Source: Streptosporangiaceae bacterium
GTDB lineage: Bacteria; Actinomycetota; Actinomycetes; Streptosporangiales; Streptosporangiaceae
Length of the DNA: 15,312 nucleotides
Assembly: GCA_030041195.1 (NCBI GenBank)
Contig: JASHOI010000172.1
Coordinates: 1 to 15,312, forward strand
Reading direction: 5' to 3'
Below the pieces are notes generated by a model. The model was not told the origin of the DNA. It was given only the letters and a program-made list of their open reading frames with translations, and ran no database searches. Positions 1-6,995 of the stretch are shown piece by piece. The translations under genes were made by a program, and so were the position numbers. The first letter of the stretch is position 1. Each line of letters starts with the position of its first letter.

Positions 1-317
1 AGGTGCAGTGGGAGAAGAGCCGGCTCTCCCACCAGGTACGGCACCTGCAAGAGCAAGGGCTGGTCGGCCGCGAGCCCAACCCCGCCGATGGCCGCAGCTC
101 GATGATCTGCCTGCGGCCGGCCGGGCGCCGCGCGATTGAAGACGCGGCCCCCCAGCACGTGCAGAACGTCCGCCGGCTGTTCATCGACCTGCTCACCCCC
201 GCCGAACTCGACATGCTCGCCGCGGTCAACGAACGAGTCCTGCGCCACCTCGCCGAGGAACCCTTGATCGAGCCCGCGCTCCCCCACAAAACGGCTGAGC
301 GGGCCCGGGTTCCATGA
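1..317 (+). CDS. MarR-family transcriptional regulator, C-terminal part (5' end outside window)
   Basis: Only the last ~104 codons are present; the frame is open to the left edge, so the GTG at position 3 is probably an internal valine. The visible part begins in the recognition helix (WEKSRLSHQVRHLQEQGLV), continues through the wing (EPNPADGRSSMICLRPAGR) and ends in the dimerisation helix (LTPAELDMLAAVNERVLRHL). This order is typical of MarR winged-helix repressors, which bind DNA as dimers and often release it on binding small phenolic ligands or after oxidation. The target cannot be told because the upstream neighbour is missing. The gene converges on the TetR gene that ends at 542. Family assignment is firm; function is unknown. 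Confidence 0.85.
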   Translation, partial: VQWEKSRLSHQVRHLQEQGLVGREPNPADGRSSMICLRPAGRRAIEDAAPQHVQNVRRLFIDLLTPAELDMLAAVNERVLRHLAEEPLIEPALPHKTAERARVP

Positions 318-541
318 TCTTGGTTGATCGATACCTCTATTCGGTCGTTACCCACCCAGATCATGAAAATCGAATACCTGATCGGGCATCGGCCGGGGCT
401 GGCGGGACCAGTGGTGCGCGTGGAACGGCGCAGCCTCGCGTCACGGGCCGCTGCCCCACGACGCTGCCGGCCGGACCGCCAGCACGGCACTATGTAAGCG
501 GAAGGCCTGACGGGCTTCCCGGACGACCGCCGCGGCCTGCT

Positions 542-1216
542 CTACTTGCCCGGCCCTTCCGGCCGCTCCCGCCAGGCGGGCGGCCAGATGCAGGTGGCAT
601 GGCGCAGTCCGTCGATGAGCAGCGCGACCATGCGCTGGCCGTACCCGATCCCCTCGTCCGATACCGGCGTGCACAGCAGGGCGACGGCGTGCAGCAGGTC
701 CCTGGCGCTGATGTCGGCACGTATTTCACCGGCCGCCGCCGCGGTGTCGAGCAGCGAGCCGAGTGCGGGTTCGAGCCGCTGGAAGAAGTAGCCGGGCAGG
801 GCGTCGAACGCCGGGTCGCCGGAGTGAAGGGCCGGGGCGAGTCCTGGCTTGGTCGCGAGGAGCTCGGTGTACCGGTGCAGCCACGTCGCCAGCGCCGCTC
901 CCGGCTCGTTCGCTGCGGCCAGCGCCTGGGCCGCGTCGGCGCACGCGTCTATCTCCCGCTGGAGCACGGCTTTGACCAGGTCCGAGCGCTGCGGGAAGTG
1001 CCGGTACAGCGTTCCGACCCCGACGCCGGCCAGGTCGGCGATCTCCTTCGCCGGCGCGCCCACGCCCGACGTGGCGAAGACGGCCTTCGCCGCCTCAAGC
1101 AGGGAGACGATGTTGCGCTGCGCGTCGGCGCGGATCCGGCGCGGCGTGCTCTCGGCCGCGTCCGGAGCGGTGCAGCCGGCTCGGCCGGCGGCGGGCGGCG
1201 CCGCGTTCTCCGTCAC
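542..1216 (-). CDS. TetR/AcrR-family transcriptional repressor
   Basis: The 224-residue protein has a TetR-type N-terminal DNA-binding domain at about residues 27-85: a first helix (RNIVSLLEAAKAVFATSGV), then the HTH with AKEIADLAGVGVGTLYRHFP (about 57-75). The rest is an all-helical ligand-binding and dimerisation domain. The GTG start is supported by AAGGAG a few bases upstream (about 1221-1226). The first ~25 residues are Ala/Pro-rich and probably disordered. It is divergent from the aldo-keto reductase at 1339, and an inverted repeat sits over the shared promoter zone. Such pairs usually reflect autoregulation plus repression of the neighbouring enzyme gene, relieved by a substrate-like ligand. 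Family is seen; the target is inferred from position; the ligand is unknown. Confidence 0.9.
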   Translation of the reverse strand: MTENAAPPAAGRAGCTAPDAAESTPRRIRADAQRNIVSLLEAAKAVFATSGVGAPAKEIADLAGVGVGTLYRHFPQRSDLVKAVLQREIDACADAAQALAAANEPGAALATWLHRYTELLATKPGLAPALHSGDPAFDALPGYFFQRLEPALGSLLDTAAAAGEIRADISARDLLHAVALLCTPVSDEGIGYGQRMVALLIDGLRHATCIWPPAWRERPEGPGK

Positions 1217-1230
1217 TTCGCTCCTTCAAC

Positions 1231-1266
1231 TTGCCTTCCGTGGAAGCTTTCCGTATAGTACCGGAA
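1231..1266 (+). promoter_or_regulatory. Promoter of the aldo-keto reductase gene with overlapping TetR operator
   Basis: TTGCCT (1231-1236) and TATAGT (1254-1259) are 17 bp apart, a good housekeeping-sigma match pointing toward the gene at 1339. An inverted repeat TTCCG-N8-CGGAA (1249-1266) is centred on the -10 box, a position where a bound TetR dimer would block RNA polymerase. GCTTTCCG also occurs as a direct repeat at 1246-1253 and 1269-1276. On the minus strand TACTAT (1260-1255) could be the -10 of the TetR gene itself. Promoter elements are seen; operator function is inferred. Confidence 0.55.
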
Positions 1267-1338
1267 TGGCTTTCCGCTTAGCCAGGATAGGACATCAAGA
1301 GGGCGTCCGTACGGCTCGCCCCAACCTCGGGAGTCCGC

Positions 1339-2361
1339 ATGCAGTACCGCACCCTCGGGCGGACCGGCATCAAGGTCAGCCCCTACGCGCTCGGCGCACT
1401 GGCACTCGGCACGTCCATCGGCAACCCCGACCAGGACGACTCGGTCCGCATCATTCATAGGGCGCTGGACGCGGGGATCAACTTCATCGACACCGCCGAC
1501 GCGTACGGCGAGTCCGAGGTGGTCGTGGGCGAGGCGCTCAAGGGCCGGCGCGACAGCGTCGTGCTCGCGACCAAGTTCGGCCGCCCGGCGGGCGGCGATC
1601 CCAATCAGCAGGGCACCTCGCGGCGCTGGATCATGACCGCGGCCGAGAACTCGCTGCGCCGCCTGCAGACCGACTACATCGACCTCTACCAGGTCCACCG
1701 GCCGGACCCCGACACCGACATCGAGGAAACGCTGTCAGCGCTCTCGGACCTGATCCGCAGCGGCAAGGTCCGCGCGATCGGGGCGTCGCAGACGCCGGCG
1801 TCCGGCATCATCGAGGCCCAGTGGACCGCCGAGCTGCGCGGCCTGGAACGGTTCCGCACCGAGCAGCCGCCGTACTCGATCCTCAGCCGAGGCATCGAAC
1901 GCGAGGTGCTGCCGATCGCGCAGCGCTACGGGATGGGCATCCTCGTGTGGGGCCCGCTCGCGCAGGGAATGCTCACCGGCCGGATCCGCAAGGGCCAGCA
2001 GACCGACCTTCGCCGCGCCGCCATCTTCAAGGTCTTCAGCGACGAGCGCCGGCTCGACGCCGTCGAGCAGATCATCGCGCTCGCCAGAGAGGCAGGCCTG
2101 CCGATGACGCACCTGGCGGTGGCGTTCGCGATCGCCCATCCCGGCGTGACCAGCGCGATCATCGGGCCGCACACGATGGAGCAGCTCGACGACCTGCTCG
2201 CCGGCGCCGATGTCACGCTCACCGACGAGATCCTCGACCGGATCGACGAGATCGTCCCGCCCGGCACCGACGTCGGCACGCTCGACCAGGCGTACCTGCC
2301 TCCGGCCCTGCTGAACCCGAGCCTGCGCCGCCGGCCCGCCGCTGAACGCACCGCCGCCTGA
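1339..2361 (+). CDS. Aldo/keto reductase (NADPH-dependent)
   Basis: This is a full-length (340-residue) aldo-keto reductase TIM barrel. The family's catalytic tetrad is visible: Asp51 and Tyr56 in DTADAYGES, Lys79 in LATKFGR, and His120 in YQVHRPDPDT. The C-terminal cofactor-binding segment appears as SAIIGPHTMEQLDDLLAG. N-terminal MQYRTLGRTGIKVSPYALGA is typical of the bacterial AKR group that reduces aldehydes or ketones with NADPH. The ATG start has GGGAG six bases upstream. The protein is presumably cytosolic, with no signal peptide. It is divergent from a TetR gene and has its own promoter with an operator-like repeat, so it is probably induced by a carbonyl or xenobiotic compound. The substrate cannot be predicted. 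The gene converges on the hydrolase ending at 2395. Confidence 0.93.
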   Translation: MQYRTLGRTGIKVSPYALGALALGTSIGNPDQDDSVRIIHRALDAGINFIDTADAYGESEVVVGEALKGRRDSVVLATKFGRPAGGDPNQQGTSRRWIMTAAENSLRRLQTDYIDLYQVHRPDPDTDIEETLSALSDLIRSGKVRAIGASQTPASGIIEAQWTAELRGLERFRTEQPPYSILSRGIEREVLPIAQRYGMGILVWGPLAQGMLTGRIRKGQQTDLRRAAIFKVFSDERRLDAVEQIIALAREAGLPMTHLAVAFAIAHPGVTSAIIGPHTMEQLDDLLAGADVTLTDEILDRIDEIVPPGTDVGTLDQAYLPPALLNPSLRRRPAAERTAA

Positions 2362-2394
2362 CCGCGTGTCCGCACCACGGAGCCGCGCTGGCCG

Positions 2395-3012
2395 TTAGCC
2401 GATCCGGTCGAGGAACTCCCGCGAGCGCTGCACCACCAGCGCCGCCGCGTCCGCGTCGTAGGACGGCAGTGAGCTGTCGGTGAACAGGTGCCGGTCGCCC
2501 GGGTAGACGAACAGCTCGGCCAGCTCCGGCCCGACCGTCTGCACCAGTTCGCGGGCCGCGTCGATGTCGCCTTCCAGCGCGAAGAACGGGTCCTTGTCCA
2601 TGCCGTGGATCTGCACCGGGACCCCGCCGGGCCACGGCCCGAAGGCCCACTCGCCGGTGATCGGGATGCAGCCTTCGTACAGCAGTGCGCCGCGCGCGCC
2701 GGGCCTGGTCTGGGCGAGCCGCTGGGCGGCGGAGGCGCCGAAGGAGAAGCCGGCATAGATCAGGCCCGCTGGCAGGCTGGCCACGGCCTGGTCGGCGCGC
2801 TTGCGGAGCACCTCGCCCCCGATGGCCTCGGTGAACGCGATGCCGTCGTCGATGCTCGCCGGCCGCTCGCCGTCGAACAGGTCTGGGGTATGTACCGTGC
2901 GCCCGCCGGTGCGCAGCTCGTCGGCGAACGCGAGCACCCCGTCGGTGAGTCCCTGCACGTGGTGGAAGAGAACGACTTCGGCTTCGCGCGTTCCGGTCCG
3001 GTGATCAGTCAT
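2395..3012 (-). CDS. Dienelactone hydrolase family protein (alpha/beta hydrolase)
   Basis: A 205-residue protein of normal length for the dienelactone hydrolase family. The nucleophile elbow reads AGFSFGAS (Ser90), the acid is probably Asp139 or Asp141 in HGMDKDPFF, and the histidine is His175 in PGDRHLFTD, giving a Ser-Asp-His triad. Classical dienelactone hydrolases use Cys at the nucleophile position, so true dienelactone activity is doubtful; a general esterase or lactonase role is more likely. The ATG at 3012 was chosen because GAAAGGA lies about 8 bases upstream; a longer in-frame start at 3042 has no ribosome site. It is divergent from the WYL regulator at 3086, which probably controls it. 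No signal peptide is seen. Family is clear, substrate unknown. Confidence 0.88.
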   Translation of the reverse strand: MTDHRTGTREAEVVLFHHVQGLTDGVLAFADELRTGGRTVHTPDLFDGERPASIDDGIAFTEAIGGEVLRKRADQAVASLPAGLIYAGFSFGASAAQRLAQTRPGARGALLYEGCIPITGEWAFGPWPGGVPVQIHGMDKDPFFALEGDIDAARELVQTVGPELAELFVYPGDRHLFTDSSLPSYDADAAALVVQRSREFLDRIG

Positions 3013-3073
3013 TGACTCGGTCCTTTCTTGTTCCGCGACCATAGGTGCGATTCCGGTCGATCGGCTTCCTGAT

Positions 3074-3088
3074 TAGCCTGCTGTGGTG
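3074..3088 (+). promoter_or_regulatory. Leaderless-type promoter (-10) of the WYL regulator gene
   Basis: TAGCCT (3074-3079) is followed by six bases and GTG at 3086, the spacing expected when transcription starts at or next to the start codon. No Shine-Dalgarno sequence precedes either GTG (3083 or 3086). This favours a leaderless mRNA beginning at 3086. Confidence 0.4.
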
Positions 3089-4048
3089 AAAGCCGACACG
3101 AGCCCCACGGCGCGGGCGCTCCGGGCTCTCGAACTGCTGCGGGCTCAGCCCGGCATCACCGGCGGCCAGCTCGCGGCGCAGCTCGACGTGACCGAACGGG
3201 CCGCGCGCCGCTACGTCGCGATCCTGCGCGAGGCCAACATCCCGGTTGAATCGGCCCGGGGGCCCTACGGCGGCTACCGGCTCGGCCGGGGCGTCCGGCT
3301 GGCGCCGCTGGTGTTCACCGCCACCGAGGCGCTCGGCCTGGTCATGGCCGTGCTTGACGGCAGCCACCCCGCCGCCGACGACCCGGTCGGCGCCGCCCTG
3401 GACAAGATCATCCGGGCGCTGCCGGAGAACGTCGGGCGGCAGGCCGCGACGATGCGATGGCACGCCTCCGCCGCGCCCGACCGTGGGGCGGTGCGCCCGG
3501 GCACCGAGACGACGGGCGCTCTCGTTGACGCCATTGCGGCCCAGCGCCGGGTGAGCATCGGCTACCACAGCCAGTCGGGCAGGCAGTGGACGGAGGACGT
3601 CGACCCGTGGGCCGTCGTCGTCCGGCACGGCCTCTGGTATCTGCTGTGCCACTCCCATCGCGCCGGCGCGGTCCGCGCCTACCGCATCGACCGGATCCAG
3701 TCGGTCGCCACAGGCAGCCAGCAGTTCCGGCCACCCGGGAACCTGGACTACGCGGACCTGCTGGAGCAGCACCTGGGCACCGGCTGGGAATTCGAAACCA
3801 AGGTCATCTTCGATGCGCCCTACGCCGAGGTCGCCCGCTACGTCCGGCCGCCGATGGGCGTTCTCGAGCGCACCGGCGATGGCGGCCGTTGTGTGCTGAC
3901 CGGCACCACCAGCAATCCGGCGATGTATGCGGGGGAGTGGCTGGCCGCGATCCCGATCCGGTTCCATGTCGAAGGCGGACCCGAGCTCCGCGCTGCCGTC
4001 GCGGCTGTCGCGGAGCGGCTGGCGGCCGCACATCGGCAGGCTGGCTGA
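3086..4048 (+). CDS. WYL-domain transcriptional regulator (YafY type)
   Basis: About 320 residues. The N-terminus (about 7-70) is a winged HTH (ARALRALELLRAQPGITGGQL then LDVTERAARRYVAILREA, with wing GPYGGYRLG). The middle and C-terminal part holds the WYL domain (about 147-212), including WAVVVRHGLWYLLCHSH and the conserved arginines of VRAYRIDRI. A C-terminal WCX-like extension follows. WYL domains sense small ligands or nucleic acid and many such proteins regulate an adjacent enzyme gene. Here the neighbour is the divergent dienelactone-hydrolase-like gene only ~70 bp away. Start 3086 is preferred for its -10 spacing; GTG 3083 would add one residue. Length and domain order are normal. The effector is unknown. 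Confidence 0.9.
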   Translation: MKADTSPTARALRALELLRAQPGITGGQLAAQLDVTERAARRYVAILREANIPVESARGPYGGYRLGRGVRLAPLVFTATEALGLVMAVLDGSHPAADDPVGAALDKIIRALPENVGRQAATMRWHASAAPDRGAVRPGTETTGALVDAIAAQRRVSIGYHSQSGRQWTEDVDPWAVVVRHGLWYLLCHSHRAGAVRAYRIDRIQSVATGSQQFRPPGNLDYADLLEQHLGTGWEFETKVIFDAPYAEVARYVRPPMGVLERTGDGGRCVLTGTTSNPAMYAGEWLAAIPIRFHVEGGPELRAAVAAVAERLAAAHRQAG

Positions 4049-4087
4049 CAGGGGATGGCTCGCCAGGTGCTGGCTGCGACCCTGGGC

Positions 4088-4140
4088 TACTATCACCCGC
4101 AGAGCGACGCGGGGGCGAGCAAGGATCGGCTCGAGGAGGG
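4088..4140 (+). promoter_or_regulatory. Possible -10 element and strong ribosome binding site of the LuxR-fusion gene
   Basis: TACTAT (4088-4093) is a plausible -10 element, though no convincing -35 is seen. GAGGAGGG (4133-4140) lies five bases before the ATG at 4146. This fixes the start there and not at upstream in-frame codons that overlap the WYL gene. Confidence 0.45.
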
Positions 4141-4145
4141 CAGGG

Positions 4146-5150
4146 ATGACCGCACCGTTGCAGCTGGTTGCGCTGACGTTCGGCCTTGGCGCAGACGCGG
4201 AAAGCCGCCTGCTGGCGGAGGTTGACCGAATCGAGGGCCGCGGCGCGGTTCGTGTCCTGGACGTGGTGCTGCTGGCTAAAGGCCAGGACGGCACGGTGGA
4301 AGCACTCGAGCTCGGCGATAACGAGGACTTCGGCTCGCTGCTGGCCAGCATCGCGCCTTCCGGATCACAGAACGCAGCCGGGTCCGCGGCCGGTAATGGG
4401 GCGGCCAGCGAGCCGGCCGGGTCTGGCATCGCTGCCGTGCAGGCCCTGGCGGACTCCGTTGATCCGGGAACCGCTGTTGCCTTCCTGCTGGTCGAGCATT
4501 TGTGGGCCGGGCCGCTCATCGATGCCCTCTCTGCCGCCGGCGGCGCGCTGGTCAGTGACGACTTCCTGGCCGGGGACGCCAGCTTGGCTGTCGCAGCCGA
4601 GGTCGCCGCGGTCGAGGAGGCCTCCGCTGTGATCGCCGAGGCGCAGGCCGCCGAGGCCGCCGCGGTGCTGCGCGCCGTCGCGGCCAGTGCCGAGGCCGCC
4701 GAGGCAGAAGCCGCTTCCGAACAGATCCAGGAAGCGGCCGCCGCGGCAGCGGTCAGCGCTCTGATCGCAGCCGGGCTGGTCGAGGAGGCGGCCGCACATG
4801 AGGCGGTCACGGCGCTGACGGCGGCCGGGCTGATCACAGACGCGGCGGACCAGGCCGCCGGCCAGGCTGTCAGCGATGACCTCGCGCTGATAGGCGCAGC
4901 CGATGAGGTAGCTGCCGAGGCGACGGAGCAAGCCGAGGCCAGGATGCGGGCCGCGTCGATCACCCGATCGGAAGCGCAGATTCTGCGTTACCTCCCGCAG
5001 CCGGTGCCGTTCTCCGTCATCGCCGACAAGCTGGGCATCTCCCGGTCTGCGGCGAAGGAGCGGGCCGAGCGCTTGTACCAGCGGCTCGGCGTGCACAGCC
5101 GGGACGAGGCGGTCAGCCGCGCGCGCACGCTCGGCCTACTGCGCCGGTAA
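4146..5150 (+). CDS. DUF6325/DUF1269-like N-terminal domain fused to a LuxR-type HTH through an Ala-rich segment
   Basis: 334 residues in three parts. Residues ~4-143 resemble the small actinobacterial DUF6325/DUF1269-type fold: LVALTFG, VRVLDVVLLAKGQDGTVEALEL, then PGTAVAFLLVEHLWAGPLIDAL; a Gly/Ala/Ser-rich insert lies at ~72-95. Residues ~145-268 are very rich in Ala and Glu with heptad-like spacing, probably helical or coiled coil, with an 18-residue internal repeat (ALIAAGLVEEAA at 205 and ALTAAGLITDAA at 223). Residues ~272-332 form a GerE/LuxR-type HTH: TRSEAQILRYLP, FSVIADKLGISRSAAKERAERL, RLGVHSRDEAV. The last part implies DNA binding. No receiver, GAF or PAS domain is present, so the N-terminal domain or coiled coil may sense the signal or mediate assembly. 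No signal peptide or membrane segment is seen. HTH call is firm; the N-terminal family name is from memory and less certain. Confidence 0.8.
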   Translation: MTAPLQLVALTFGLGADAESRLLAEVDRIEGRGAVRVLDVVLLAKGQDGTVEALELGDNEDFGSLLASIAPSGSQNAAGSAAGNGAASEPAGSGIAAVQALADSVDPGTAVAFLLVEHLWAGPLIDALSAAGGALVSDDFLAGDASLAVAAEVAAVEEASAVIAEAQAAEAAAVLRAVAASAEAAEAEAASEQIQEAAAAAAVSALIAAGLVEEAAAHEAVTALTAAGLITDAADQAAGQAVSDDLALIGAADEVAAEATEQAEARMRAASITRSEAQILRYLPQPVPFSVIADKLGISRSAAKERAERLYQRLGVHSRDEAVSRARTLGLLRR

Positions 5151-5217
5151 AGACCCCAGGGCACGCCGGTCAGGCTGACGCGCGCGGGTTTGCCGCAAGT
5201 GCCCTCCGCCAGATTGG

Positions 5218-6408
5218 ATGCGCAGCCGCCATGGACTCGGCACAGTGACCCGGGACGACGCGGCTGACCCGGCCGGGAGCCCGCCGCTGCCCGCCTGGCG
5301 CGTGCTCGACATGTCACAGGCGATCTCGGGGCCCTACGCCGCGCGCATCCTTGCTGATCTCGGCGCGGACGTGGTGCGGATCGATGGTCCGCGCACCGAT
5401 GTGACCGAGCACTTCGGTGTCGTCAGGGACGGCAGATCAGGGATGTTCGCCCAGATGAACGCCGGCAAGCGAAGCGTCGCCATAGACCTGTCCGTGCCGG
5501 GTGCGGCGGAGCTCGTCGCTGACCTCGCCCGTCGCGCCGACGTGCTGATCGAGAACTTCCGCCCCGGCGTCATGGACCGGCTGGGCCTCGGCTATCAGCG
5601 GCTGTCGGCGGCCAACCCGGCCCTGATCATGCTGTCGGTGTCCGGTTTCGGCCCCGACGGTGCCGACGCCCAGCGACGTGCGCTGGCGCCGGTGATCCAC
5701 GCCGAGTCCGGGCTTCTCACCCGGCATGCCGAGCTCGACGGGAGGCAACCTTCCGACCTTCCGCTAGCGCTCGCCGACACGCTGGCAGCGCTGCACTCCG
5801 CCGTGGCCTTGCTGGCCGCGCTGCACCAGCGGGCGGTAACCGGCGCCGGCCAGCACATCGACCTGAGCATGCTGGCGGCGGTGGCCGTCAGCGACGACCA
5901 CGCGCACGCGCTCCTGGACGCAACGGGGGAGGAATACAGCTCGCGCGGAACGATATGGCGGGCGCCGGGCGGGCCGCTGCTGATAGCCGCCCCGCCCAAG
6001 CATGCCTGGGCAATGCTGTCCCGCCGCGGACTCGTCGCAGACCCGGCGCCGCCCGGCAGCGATCTGCCCACCAAGGTGCGACTTCGCCAGCAGGCGATCC
6101 AGGCCTGGATGGACGGCTTTACCGACAGAGACAGCCTGCTGGCGGAGCTCGAGTCGGCCGGAGTGGCGTGGGGCGACGTTCGTTCCAGCGAGGAGGTGTT
6201 CGCCGGAGGAGCGCATTCGGTCCCTGTTCCGGGCAGCGGGCGCCGGGTGGCTGGCCTGCCCTACAGCTTCTCTGGCGCTCAGCCGTCGGTCCGCCGTCCG
6301 GCACCGCGCCGGGGCCAGCACAACACCGAGGCGCTCGCCGACTGGCTCGGGCTTGACCAGCCTGCGATTGCGGCGCTGACCAGAGCGGGTATCTTGCTGG
6401 CGCACTAG
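5218..6408 (+). CDS. CaiB/BaiF (family III) CoA-transferase
   Basis: 396 residues, close to the usual length for family III CoA transferases, which move CoA between carboxylic acids through an aspartyl-CoA thioester. Diagnostic motifs occur in order: WRVLDMSQAISGPYAARILADLGADVVRID (27-56), MNAGKRSVAIDL (80-91), ADVLIENFRPGVMDRLGLGY (107-126), and LALADTLAALH, where Asp187 is the likely catalytic aspartate. The C-terminal GQHNTEAL motif is present. The ATG at 5218 gives a 25-residue extension before the fold; GTG 5245 is an alternative, and neither has a strong ribosome site. It stands alone between regulatory genes, so its acids cannot be predicted; acyl-CoA isomerases of the racemase (AMACR) branch share this fold. 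The stop codon lies inside a tandem duplication. Confidence 0.9.
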   Translation: MRSRHGLGTVTRDDAADPAGSPPLPAWRVLDMSQAISGPYAARILADLGADVVRIDGPRTDVTEHFGVVRDGRSGMFAQMNAGKRSVAIDLSVPGAAELVADLARRADVLIENFRPGVMDRLGLGYQRLSAANPALIMLSVSGFGPDGADAQRRALAPVIHAESGLLTRHAELDGRQPSDLPLALADTLAALHSAVALLAALHQRAVTGAGQHIDLSMLAAVAVSDDHAHALLDATGEEYSSRGTIWRAPGGPLLIAAPPKHAWAMLSRRGLVADPAPPGSDLPTKVRLRQQAIQAWMDGFTDRDSLLAELESAGVAWGDVRSSEEVFAGGAHSVPVPGSGRRVAGLPYSFSGAQPSVRRPAPRRGQHNTEALADWLGLDQPAIAALTRAGILLAH

Positions 6409-6427
6409 CTCGCTGGCGCACTAGCTC
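6396..6427. repeat. 16-bp perfect tandem duplication across the CoA-transferase stop codon
   Basis: GCTGGCGCACTAGCTC occurs twice head to tail (6396-6411 and 6412-6427). The first copy contains the last codons and TAG stop (6406-6408) of the CoA transferase; the second copy lies just after it. It looks like a recent slippage duplication. Confidence 0.9.
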
Positions 6428-6442
6428 GCCGCAAGCGCCGGT

Positions 6443-6457
6443 TACGCTGATGGCGTG
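6443..6457 (+). promoter_or_regulatory. Leaderless-type promoter (-10) of the small membrane protein gene
   Basis: TACGCT (6443-6448) is six bases upstream of the GTG start at 6455, and no ribosome binding site is present. This matches the TANNNT-N6-start arrangement of leaderless actinobacterial transcripts. Confidence 0.4.
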
Positions 6458-6865
6458 AGCAGCCGCGGGCACTGGCACGTGGATCGGCACCGTGCCTCGG
6501 TTCGAAGCTTGCTGCTGCAGGCAGCGTGGTTCACAGTGGTCGGGCTCAAGCTGGCCGGTGTGATCGGCTGGTCTTGGTGGTGGATCCTGCTGCCCGTCTG
6601 GGGCGGCCTTGCGCTGGCGATCCTCAAAGCAGGTGCCCTGCTGGGGCTGTTTGCTTGGTCACGGGCGCTCACCTGGCGAATCAAGCGGGGCTTCCCGACA
6701 CGGCTCCGCCGCCAGATGGACTCGGAGATCCGGCGGTTCGTCGCCGAGGGCTCCCCGGGTGGCGGGATCGGCTTCGTCTGGCGTGGCGGATGGCGGCTCC
6801 GGGTCATCAGGCCCTGGCGAGGATCCCGTCCCGGCACGGGCCAATACCAGCGGGAAGAACCCTAA
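6455..6865 (+). CDS. Small membrane protein, transmembrane Fragile-X-F-like
   Basis: 136 residues with a hydrophobic core at about 19-68. It contains the pattern LKLAGVIGWSWWWILLPVWG, which resembles small proteins annotated as transmembrane Fragile-X-F in actinomycetes and their phages. Two membrane spans are likely (about 20-36 and 41-67), followed by a basic cytosolic-type tail (RIKRGFPTRLRRQMD) and a Gly/Arg-rich C-terminus. Function is not known for this family. The GTG start follows a TACGCT element at leaderless spacing. It stands alone, 46 bp after the CoA transferase, and is followed by a low-GC zone with short repeats. Membrane nature is confident; the family name is moderately so. 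Confidence 0.7.
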   Translation: MSSRGHWHVDRHRASVRSLLLQAAWFTVVGLKLAGVIGWSWWWILLPVWGGLALAILKAGALLGLFAWSRALTWRIKRGFPTRLRRQMDSEIRRFVAEGSPGGGIGFVWRGGWRLRVIRPWRGSRPGTGQYQREEP

Positions 6866-6905
6866 AAGCCCTTATGGCGATCATCCGCTTTTAGCGGACT
6901 TTTAG
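6862..6905 (+). terminator. Candidate terminator / A+T-rich short repeats after the membrane protein gene
   Basis: TCCGCT-TTT-AGCGGA (6884-6898) is a perfect 6-bp stem with a three-base loop, followed by CTTTTAGCC. In the same stretch CTAAAAG (6862-6868) pairs with CTTTTAG (6888-6894), and CTTTTAG recurs at 6899-6905. The unusual local A+T richness could serve termination or protein binding. Function is inferred. Confidence 0.4.
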
Positions 6906-6995
6906 CCAGATATTAGCGACGCCAGCAAGGCTGTAGCGCGTCAGTGCCCAGAAAAGACGGGGCAAGAGCAATGGGCAAGGGAATGGGGAATAGCC

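Noticed and set aside
363..497. Short ORF of ~44 codons (MKIEYLIGHRPG...) between MarR and TetR genes
   Set aside because: It has no ribosome site, no recognisable homology and ends quickly. The 318-541 spacer otherwise shows only a weak GGAAG/CTTCC hairpin (500-519).
314..1258. 314-codon open frame on the plus strand
   Set aside because: Antisense to the TetR gene at 542-1216; composition is Arg/Gly/Pro-rich and no family is visible.
2362..2394. Possible terminator between the reductase and hydrolase genes
   Set aside because: Only a 4-bp TCCG/CGGA stem could be found, too weak to call.
3005..4963. 652-codon open frame on the minus strand
   Set aside because: It is antisense to the WYL regulator and the LuxR-fusion gene, both supported by domains and start signals. 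Its Ala/Ser-rich, then Arg/Gly-rich translation shows no family motif. Long antisense frames are expected at this GC content.
5158..5205. Inverted repeat AGGGCAC...GTGCCCT upstream of the CoA transferase
   Set aside because: Seven-base arms with a 34-base loop, likely by chance in GC-rich DNA; no promoter elements go with it.
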